A stretch of DNA of 64,000 nt from JAWWPG01 sp033850885 (GTDB lineage: Bacteria > Actinomycetota > Actinomycetes > Propionibacteriales > Nocardioidaceae): NCBI GenBank assembly GCA_033850885.1, contig JAWWPG010000016.1, forward strand, positions 62,001 to 126,000, in the 5' to 3' direction. The translations under genes were made by a program, and so were the position numbers. Positions 58,949-64,000 of this stretch are shown piece after piece. The notes under the pieces are model-generated. The model was not told where the DNA came from and made no database searches. It was given only the letters and a program-made list of their open reading frames with translations. Within the stretch, counting starts at the first letter, position 1. Each line of letters starts with the position of its first letter.

Positions 58949-59734
58949 CTAGGCGGAGTCGTCGGTCTCGGCCTCGTCCTCCGCCATCGTGGCCGCCGAG
59001 GCAACGGGGGCCTCGGCCTCGTCGGCTGCCACGGTCTCGTCGGCTGCCACGGTCTCGTCGGCTGCCATTGTCTCGTCGGCCGGGACGGGCTCGTCCTCCG
59101 CGCCTGCAGCCTCGTCGACGCTTGCCGTGGCTTCGGTCCCCGCGTCGGGGGTCTCGACAGGCGTCGTCGCCTCGGCGGCGGCGGAAGCGGCAGCCGTCTC
59201 ATCAGCCGCTGTACCGTCGGCCGCTGTGTTCGCAGCAGCCGTGTCCGCAGCAGCCAGGTCGTCAGCACCCGTCTCCTCGGCAGCGACCCGAGTCCGGGGC
59301 TCGGCTGTCGCCGTCCGCTTGGCTGATCGGCCCGGTGTCGTCGCCGCCTTCTTCGTGGACCGGCTCCTGGAGGTGAGCTCCTCCTGGACCAGCTCGATGA
59401 CAGCCATCGGCGCGTTGTCGCCCTTGCGTGGACCGATCTTGGTGATGCGGGTGTAGCCGCCTGGCCGGCCGGCGTACCGAGGGCCGATCTCCGTGAAGAG
59501 CAGATGGACGATGCCCTTGTCCTGCACGACCGACAGGACTTGGCGGCGGTTGTGCAGGTCGCCGCGCTTGGCCTTGGAGATCAACTTCTCGGCGAACGGC
59601 CGAAGCCGGCGCGCCTTTGCCTCGGTTGTGGTGATCGCCCCGTGCTCGAACAGGCTGGTGGCCAGGTTGCTCAGGATTGCCTTCTGGTGCGCCGGGCTAC
59701 CCCCGAGGCGCGCTCCCTTGGTTGGGGTTGGCAT
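58949..59734 (-). CDS. rplQ: 50S ribosomal protein L17 with long acidic C-terminal extension
   Basis: 261 residues. The L17 core (1-125) begins [20 protein letters not shown] and includes [22 protein letters not shown]. The remaining 135 residues are Ala/Asp/Glu/Thr-rich, encoded in part by an 18-bp tandem repeat. Such tails are common but variable in actinobacterial L17. Last gene of the alpha operon, 10 bp after rpoA. Confidence 0.96.
   Translation of the reverse strand: MPTPTKGARLGGSPAHQKAILSNLATSLFEHGAITTTEAKARRLRPFAEKLISKAKRGDLHNRRQVLSVVQDKGIVHLLFTEIGPRYAGRPGGYTRITKIGPRKGDNAPMAVIELVQEELTSRSRSTKKAATTPGRSAKRTATAEPRTRVAAEETGADDLAAADTAAANTAADGTAADETAAASAAAEATTPVETPDAGTEATASVDEAAGAEDEPVPADETMAADETVAADETVAADEAEAPVASAATMAEDEAETDDSA
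59018..59089. repeat. 18-bp tandem repeat in rplQ tail
   Basis: Four in-frame units, the first two identical (59018-59053), each coding a six-residue ADETVA-type unit (ADETMA in unit 3). Length changes would keep the reading frame. Confidence 0.85.
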
Positions 59735-59744
59735 GTCGATCCTC

Positions 59745-60755
59745 TCAGTACTGCTCGTCTTCGGCAAAGGCTGAGTCGTCGTCGAACACGTCGACAACCG
59801 CGCTCGGGTCGAAGCCGGGCGCGCTGTCCTTGAGCGAGAGGCCCATCTCGGCCAGCTTTGCCTTCACCTCGTCGATGGACTTCGAGCCGAAGTTGCGGAT
59901 GTCGAGCAGGTCCTGCTCGCTGCGGGACAGCAGCTCGCCGACGGTGTGGATGCCCTCGCGCTTGAGGCAGTTGTACGAGCGAACGGTGAGCTGCAGGTCC
60001 TCGACCGGCAGCGCCAGGTCGGCCGCGAGCTGCTCGTCCACCGGCGACGGGCCGATGTCGATACCCTCCGCCTCGATGTTGAGCTCCCGGGCCAGGCCGA
60101 ACAGCTCGACGAGCGTCTTGCCGGCGGAGGCGAGGGCGTCGCGGGGCAGCATCGACGGCTTGGTCTCGACGTCGATGATCAGCCTGTCGAAGTCGGTGCG
60201 CTGCTCGACCCGGGTGGCCTCGACCTTGTAGGTGACCTTGAGCACCGGCGAGTAGATGGAGTCGACCGGCATCCGGCCGATCTCGGAGTCGGCGAACTTG
60301 TTCTGGACGGCCGACACGTAGCCACGGCCGCGCTCGACGACGAGCTCCATGTCGAGCTTGCCCTTGTCGTTGAGGTGGCCGATCACGAGCTCCGGGTTGT
60401 GCACCTCGACACCGGCCGGCGGCGCGATGTCCGCAGCGGTGACCTCACCGGGCCCCTGCTTGCGCAGGTACATGGTGACCGGCTCGTCCTGCTCGGACGA
60501 GACGACGAGCTGCTTGAGGTTCAGGATGATCTCGGTGACGTCCTCGGTGACCCCGGGAATCGTCGAGAACTCGTGCAGCACGTTGTCGACGCGGATCGAG
60601 GTGACGGCGGCGCCGGGAATCGACGACAGCAGGGTACGACGCAGCGAGTTGCCGAGGGTGTACCCGAAGCCGGGCTCGAGGGGTTCGAGGGAGAACCGCG
60701 ACCGATGCTCGGTGACGGCCTCTTCGGACAGGGACGGACGCTGGGCGATAAGCAC
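59745..60755 (-). CDS. rpoA: RNA polymerase alpha subunit
   Basis: 336 residues. N-terminal assembly domain with [25 protein letters not shown] and C-terminal DNA-binding domain with [18 protein letters not shown] and the following helix pair. GTG start at 60755 ([12 protein letters not shown]). 55 bp after rpsD. Confidence 0.97.
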   Translation of the reverse strand: MLIAQRPSLSEEAVTEHRSRFSLEPLEPGFGYTLGNSLRRTLLSSIPGAAVTSIRVDNVLHEFSTIPGVTEDVTEIILNLKQLVVSSEQDEPVTMYLRKQGPGEVTAADIAPPAGVEVHNPELVIGHLNDKGKLDMELVVERGRGYVSAVQNKFADSEIGRMPVDSIYSPVLKVTYKVEATRVEQRTDFDRLIIDVETKPSMLPRDALASAGKTLVELFGLARELNIEAEGIDIGPSPVDEQLAADLALPVEDLQLTVRSYNCLKREGIHTVGELLSRSEQDLLDIRNFGSKSIDEVKAKLAEMGLSLKDSAPGFDPSAVVDVFDDDSAFAEDEQY

Positions 60756-60810
60756 AGTAACTCTTCCTTCCTGCACCACCCGCTATTTGATGGCGCAGTT
60801 TGATGGAACG

Positions 60811-61419
60811 CTATTTCTTGGAGTAGTACTCGACGATGAGCTGTTCTTGCACCGGTACGTCGATCTGCGCGCGGACCGGCCGCTGGTGGACCAGCACACG
60901 CATCTTGTTGGGGATGACCTCGATCCACGCGGGAACGAGACGCTCGCCGTGGGTCTCACGGGCGATGATGAAGGGCGTCGTCTCGACCGACTTCTCTCGA
61001 ACGTCGATGACGTCGTGTTCGGACACCTGGTACGACGGGATGTCGACCTTGCGCCCGTTGACCAGGAAGTGGCCGTGGACCACGAGCTGGCGCGAGTGGC
61101 GCCGGGTGCGGGCGAAGCCGGCCCGGTAGACGACGTTGTCGAGGCGGCACTCCAGCATCTGCAGCAGGTTGTCGCCGGTCTTCCCGGGACGACGGCTCGC
61201 CTCGTGGTAGTAGCGGCGGAACTGCTTCTCGAGGACGCCGTACGTGTAGCGCGCCTTCTGCTTCTCCATCAGCTGGTTGCGGTACTCCGACTCCTTGACC
61301 CGGCCGCGGCCGTGCTGGCCGGGCGGGTAGGGCCGCTTCTCGTACGCCTGGTCGCCGCCGATGAGGTCGACCCCCAGCCGACGGGACTTCTTCGTCATGG
61401 GTCCGGTATATCGGGCCAT
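60811..61419 (-). CDS. rpsD: 30S ribosomal protein S4
   Basis: 202 residues, starting ARYTGPMTKKSRRLG with the S4 RNA-binding domain CRLDNVVYRAGFARTRRHSRQLV. The N-terminal zinc cysteines of the C+ form are absent, so this is the C- paralogue type. 29 bp after rpsK. Confidence 0.97.
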   Translation of the reverse strand: MARYTGPMTKKSRRLGVDLIGGDQAYEKRPYPPGQHGRGRVKESEYRNQLMEKQKARYTYGVLEKQFRRYYHEASRRPGKTGDNLLQMLECRLDNVVYRAGFARTRRHSRQLVVHGHFLVNGRKVDIPSYQVSEHDVIDVREKSVETTPFIIARETHGERLVPAWIEVIPNKMRVLVHQRPVRAQIDVPVQEQLIVEYYSKK

Positions 61420-61448
61420 GGCCTATCAGTCTCCTTCTCTGCTCGGGG

Positions 61449-61850
61449 CTAGACGCGAGGCCGCTTGGGAGGGCGGCATCCGTTGTGGGGGCTCGGTGTG
61501 ACGTCCTGGATGGTGCCGACCTCGAGACCGACCGCGCCGAGGGAGCGGATCGCGGTCTCGCGGCCGGAGCCCGGGCCTTTGACGAAGACGTCGATCTTCT
61601 TCATCCCGTGCTCCATGGCGCGCCGCCCGGCTGCCTCCGCCGCCATCTGGGCCGCGTAGGGCGTCGACTTGCGCGATCCCTTGAAGCCGACGGTGCCGGC
61701 GCTGGCCCACGAGATCACCGCTCCGGACGGGTCCGTGATCGTGATGATCGTGTTGTTGAACGTGCTCTTGATGTGGGCATGTCCCACGGCAACGTTCTTC
61801 TTCTCCTTGCGGCGCACCTTCTTGGTGGCCGTACGACTCCTGGGGGGCAT
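61449..61850 (-). CDS. rpsK: 30S ribosomal protein S11
   Basis: 133 residues, [15 protein letters not shown] near the start and [11 protein letters not shown] at the end, both standard. 22 bp after rpsM. Confidence 0.97.
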   Translation of the reverse strand: MPPRSRTATKKVRRKEKKNVAVGHAHIKSTFNNTIITITDPSGAVISWASAGTVGFKGSRKSTPYAAQMAAEAAGRRAMEHGMKKIDVFVKGPGSGRETAIRSLGAVGLEVGTIQDVTPSPHNGCRPPKRPRV

Positions 61851-61872
61851 CAGATACTCCTAGTCCAGTCCG

Positions 61873-62250
61873 TCACTTGCTGGCCTTCTTCCTGCCGGCG
61901 ACGGTGCGCTTGGGGCCCTTGCGGGTGCGGGCGTTCGTCTTCGTCCGCTGGCCACGCACGGGAAGTCCCTGGCGGTGGCGGCGGCCTTGGTAGCTGCCGA
62001 TCTCGACCTTGCGCCGAATGTCTGCGGTCACCTCACGACGCAGGTCACCTTCGACCTGGAAGTGGCTCTCGATGTAGTCGCGGAGCTTGACCAGCTCCTC
62101 GTCACCGAGCTCGTGGACCCGCATGTCGGGGCTGACCCCGGTCGCCGCGAGCAGCTCGTGGGAGCGAGTTCTTCCGATTCCATAGATGTAGGTGAGGGCG
62201 ATCTCGACGCGTTTGTCACGCGGGAGGTCCACACCGACGAGGCGTGCCAT
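61873..62250 (-). CDS. rpsM: 30S ribosomal protein S13
   Basis: 125 residues, starts [20 protein letters not shown] and ends in the basic [21 protein letters not shown] tail, described rather than quoted in full. A 211-bp gap separates it from rpmJ; that gap has only weak hairpins and no ORF. Confidence 0.97.
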   Translation of the reverse strand: MARLVGVDLPRDKRVEIALTYIYGIGRTRSHELLAATGVSPDMRVHELGDEELVKLRDYIESHFQVEGDLRREVTADIRRKVEIGSYQGRRHRQGLPVRGQRTKTNARTRKGPKRTVAGRKKASK

Positions 62251-62461
62251 CAGGCAGTTGACCTTTCATCCGTCGAAGGTGTCGTGCGCGCCGCGTCCCC
62301 GTCCGCCTCTCGCCGGTTCGACGCGCCGGGTGGCAGGTCGCCGTACGACTGACAGGGCCCCGGCCTTCGTTCCGGGGGCGACGCCGGCTCAGCCTTGCTG
62401 GCTGGGGCCGACGAGCGGTCGCGCTGGGTGAGGTCGGCGGGTGGCCGCCCTCGTGGTGTGA

Positions 62462-62575
62462 TCAGCCTTGCCGTTGCTTGTGGCGCGGGTTCTCGCAGAT
62501 CACCATGACCCGCCCGTTGCGGCGGATCACCTTGCACTTGTCGCAGATCTTCTTGACGCTCGGGTTGACCTTCAT
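62462..62575 (-). CDS. rpmJ: 50S ribosomal protein L36
   Basis: 37 residues. [19 protein letters not shown] with Cys/Cys/Cys/His zinc-type residues, ending NPRHKQRQG. 32 bp after infA. This is the zinc-binding (C+) form. Confidence 0.95.
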   Translation of the reverse strand: MKVNPSVKKICDKCKVIRRNGRVMVICENPRHKQRQG

Positions 62576-62607
62576 CGAGCTTCTCCATCGGTGTCGCGGC
62601 TGGCGGG

Positions 62608-62829
62608 TTACTTGTAGCGGTAGACAATGCGTCCGCGGGTGAGGTCGTACGGCGAGAGCTCCACCACGACACGGTCCTCGGGGAGGATCCGGATGTAGTG
62701 CTGACGCATCTTGCCGCTGATGTGGGCGAGAACCTTGTGCCCGTTGTTGAGCTCGACCCTGAACATCGCGTTCGGGAGCGCCTCTACGACGGTGCCCTCG
62801 ATCTCGATGACCCCTTCCTTCTTCGGCAT
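62608..62829 (-). CDS. infA: Translation initiation factor IF-1
   Basis: 73 residues, single S1/OB domain: [25 protein letters not shown] and the end [12 protein letters not shown]. First gene of the alpha operon here; map, adk and secY do not adjoin it, unlike in most relatives. Confidence 0.97.
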   Translation of the reverse strand: MPKKEGVIEIEGTVVEALPNAMFRVELNNGHKVLAHISGKMRQHYIRILPEDRVVVELSPYDLTRGRIVYRYK

Positions 62830-63152
62830 ATCCTCCGCAATCTGTTACTCGATCTGGTGGTGGTGCTGAACCCCTCGGGTGCAGCCGGTTTGGGGGCAGG
62901 TGCGAGCCTGCCGCCGGGGTGGTGCCCTGGTACGTCGACCAGCGAGCCGCCTCGACGCCCTTCCCCAAAGGAGTACCTCAAGTGGGGCAGCCGCAGGGCG
63001 CACAAAAACGGACCCGACTCGGGCCGACTCCCAAGTTTACGCGGGACCTCTCGATTCTCGAAATCAGGCGTTGACCCGGAACCGTCCAATCTCCCGCGAA
63101 TTGCGGGAAAGTGCACCCAGGAGCACTGGTCGGAGGTGCACTTTCCCGCAGT
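62830..63152 (-). other. Leader/promoter region of infA operon
   Basis: Non-coding for more than 300 bp apart from repeat copy B. A -10-like TAAACT lies at 63034-63039 (minus strand) with only a weak -35. GGAGG sits just before the infA start codon. No RNA gene recognised. Confidence 0.45.
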
Positions 63153-63163
63153 TCACGGGAGGC
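63091..63163. repeat. Double-hairpin repeat, copy B
   Basis: CCCGCGAATTGCGGG, then AAAGTGCACC, a loop of about 17 bases, GGTGCACTTT and CCCGCAGTTCACGGG. Outer halves form their own small hairpins and the inner arms form a perfect 10-bp stem. The stop codon of the adjacent methyltransferase lies inside (63153). Confidence 0.9.
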
Positions 63164-63866
63164 GACGGGGTACGCCGACGTACCGGATGCCGGTGGCCCT
63201 GATCTGGCCGGCGGCGATGGCGGAAAGCTCGTCCGCCTCCGTGACATCCTCGCGGAGGTCCGAGAAGAGGGAGGGCCCGACGGTGGAGACCCTGGTCAGG
63301 AAGTGGGTTTCGAGCGAGGCGACGACCTCGTGCCCCGCATGCATCCCCTCGGTCGTGGTCCACGACCCGACGTAGTCCTGCCAGGATCCGCCGGACCCTG
63401 CCCACCGGTCGCGATGCTCGCGCAACCAGCCATGGTGCGCGGGACCGTCAGGCGGGGGCAGCCGGGCAAAGCACCATTCGGCCGTTGGCTCGTCGAAGAG
63501 CTCCCACGCCCACTCGACGACAACAAGCCTGCCTCGGGGCGTCAGCACGGAGGCGGCCAAGCCCAGCGCATCATCGAGGTCGTCGACGTGATGCAAGGAC
63601 GTGCAGGCCACGATGCCGTCCACCGGTTGGTCGAGCGCATACCTCTCGAACTTGGTCTGCCGGTAGGCCGGCCCCACCGGCGCGTCCGGGTCGATACCGA
63701 CGGCATCGAAGCCGATGTCGAGCAGTGCAGGGACGAACCCGCCTTTCGACCCGCACCCGATCTCCACCACCCTCGCCGGCGGCGACGGCAGGTTCTCGAC
63801 GACGAAGGGCCATACCGCGCCCAACCACCGGTCCGACTCTGGTCCGGGAATTGCGGGAACGTGCAC
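63153..63866 (-). CDS. SAM-dependent methyltransferase framed by repeats
   Basis: About 237 residues. SAM motif VVEIGCGSKGGFVPALLDIGF, acidic GIDPD, ACTSLHHVDDLDDAL and a WAWELFDEPTAEWCF segment give a type-11-like small-molecule methyltransferase. The substrate is unknown. The start codon is not certain: GTG 63866 sits two bases after the TGA of the upstream gene, and TTG 63902 is also in frame. Both lie inside repeat copy C. The last codons lie in copy B. The native ends may have been replaced by the repeats. Confidence 0.75.
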   Translation of the reverse strand: MHVPAIPGPESDRWLGAVWPFVVENLPSPPARVVEIGCGSKGGFVPALLDIGFDAVGIDPDAPVGPAYRQTKFERYALDQPVDGIVACTSLHHVDDLDDALGLAASVLTPRGRLVVVEWAWELFDEPTAEWCFARLPPPDGPAHHGWLREHRDRWAGSGGSWQDYVGSWTTTEGMHAGHEVVASLETHFLTRVSTVGPSLFSDLREDVTEADELSAIAAGQIRATGIRYVGVPRRLP

Positions 63867-63913
63867 CTCAGGGACCCCCGTCAGAGGTGCACTTTCCCGC
63901 AATTCGCGGGAGC
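63844..63913. repeat. Double-hairpin repeat, copy C
   Basis: Inner arms CGTGCACCT and AGGTGCACTTT, outer TTGCGGGA and CCCGCAATTCGCGGG. Same plan as copies A and B. Contains both the stop codon of the FAD-linked oxidase and the probable start of the methyltransferase. Confidence 0.9.
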
Positions 63914-64000
63914 GGGGAGGCGAGCAGCTGTGCCAGATGCAGGGGTTCGCGACCGGTGCAGTCGCGGATCTGGGTCCGACAGCTGTACCCGTCCGCGAGC
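63868..64000 (-). CDS. FAD-linked oxidase/Fe-S oxidoreductase, 3' end only
   Basis: The 44 codons at the right edge read LADGYSCRTQIRDCTGRE, then PLHLAQLL, resembling the end of large FAD-binding/(Fe-S) oxidases of the glycolate oxidase/D-lactate dehydrogenase group. The last 14 residues, from PRIAGKC on, come from repeat copy C. The rest of the gene is outside the window. Identification rests on a short stretch. Confidence 0.5.
   Translation of the reverse strand, partial: LADGYSCRTQIRDCTGREPLHLAQLLASPLPRIAGKCTSDGGP

Noticed and set aside
59018..59089. Regular 18-bp repeats considered as a CRISPR array
   Set aside because: The units are directly adjacent with no spacers, and they code an in-frame repeat in L17.
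62251..62461. Possible extra small gene between rpmJ and rpsM
   Set aside because: Frames here have no start with a ribosome site and no ribosomal-protein-like sequence; only weak hairpins.

Overview
The window is high-GC DNA, densely coded on both strands, with many ATGA/GTGA stop-start overlaps and many GTG starts. Gene content and order match the conserved actinobacterial chromosome segment that runs, in Mycobacterium, from guaA through guaB3/guaB2, sigD/rsdA, groES-groEL1, alr-tsaE-tsaB-rimI, glmS-acpS-nnr, glmM-rpsI-rplM and truA to rplQ-rpoA-rpsD-rpsK-rpsM-rpmJ-infA. It is therefore an Actinomycetota chromosome, not a plasmid or phage. A Propionibacteriales/Nocardioidaceae-type host is my best guess, by inference only.

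Layout. 1-8.3 kb: a 5'-truncated PPK2, a phosphoesterase lipoprotein, guaA, a membrane Ser/Thr kinase, and a coupled aldehyde dehydrogenase/GMC oxidase pair. 8.6-11.2 kb: an accessory sulfotransferase-like gene coupled to a GT4 glycosyltransferase. 11.2-17.6 kb: sigD and its membrane anti-sigma factor, guaB, guaB3, a nitrilase-family gene and kynureninase, all on the minus strand. 17.7-20 kb: groES-groEL1 behind a promoter overlapped by two CIRCE operators. 20.1-26.9 kb: a THUMP-like methyltransferase and the operon alr-hydrolase-tsaE-tsaB-rimI, followed by a frameshifted GH3 lipoprotein where tsaD is often found. 27-33.3 kb: glmS-acpS-nnrD, a polytopic membrane protein, and divergent coaA. 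33.4-39.2 kb: a two-domain GNAT, a divergent zinc-ADH/flavin-monooxygenase pair, and rplM-rpsI-glmM. 39.6-52.6 kb: accessory and regulatory genes, namely citrate synthase, a GH43-like enzyme, MarR-MFS-MarR, ABC-F, LuxR/ester cyclase, WYL/DinB, a flavoprotein disulfide reductase and an RsmC-like methyltransferase. 52.8-58.9 kb: a sigma-like protein fused to a membrane anchor, truA behind a SufR-like regulator, folE with a ferredoxin reductase, and a secreted TIM-barrel-like protein. 58.9-62.8 kb: the alpha operon infA-rpmJ-rpsM-rpsK-rpsD-rpoA-rplQ. 63.1-64 kb: a methyltransferase framed by two repeats, then the 3' end of an FAD-linked oxidase.

How the genes work together. guaA, guaB and guaB3 cover guanine nucleotide synthesis and interconversion. 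glmS and glmM feed UDP-GlcNAc, and alr feeds D-alanine, for peptidoglycan. acpS and coaA support CoA/ACP chemistry. tsaB/tsaE contribute to tRNA t6A, truA to tRNA pseudouridine, and the ribosomal genes with rpoA form the expression core.

The least ordinary signals are: (1) a family of long double-hairpin intergenic repeats (three copies) that supply the start and stop codons of neighbouring genes; (2) a second, unrelated palindrome family at 52.6 kb; (3) the sigma-like membrane-anchored protein; (4) paired MarR operators on an apparently leaderless promoter; (5) the SufR-like/folE/ferredoxin-reductase block inserted between truA and rplQ.
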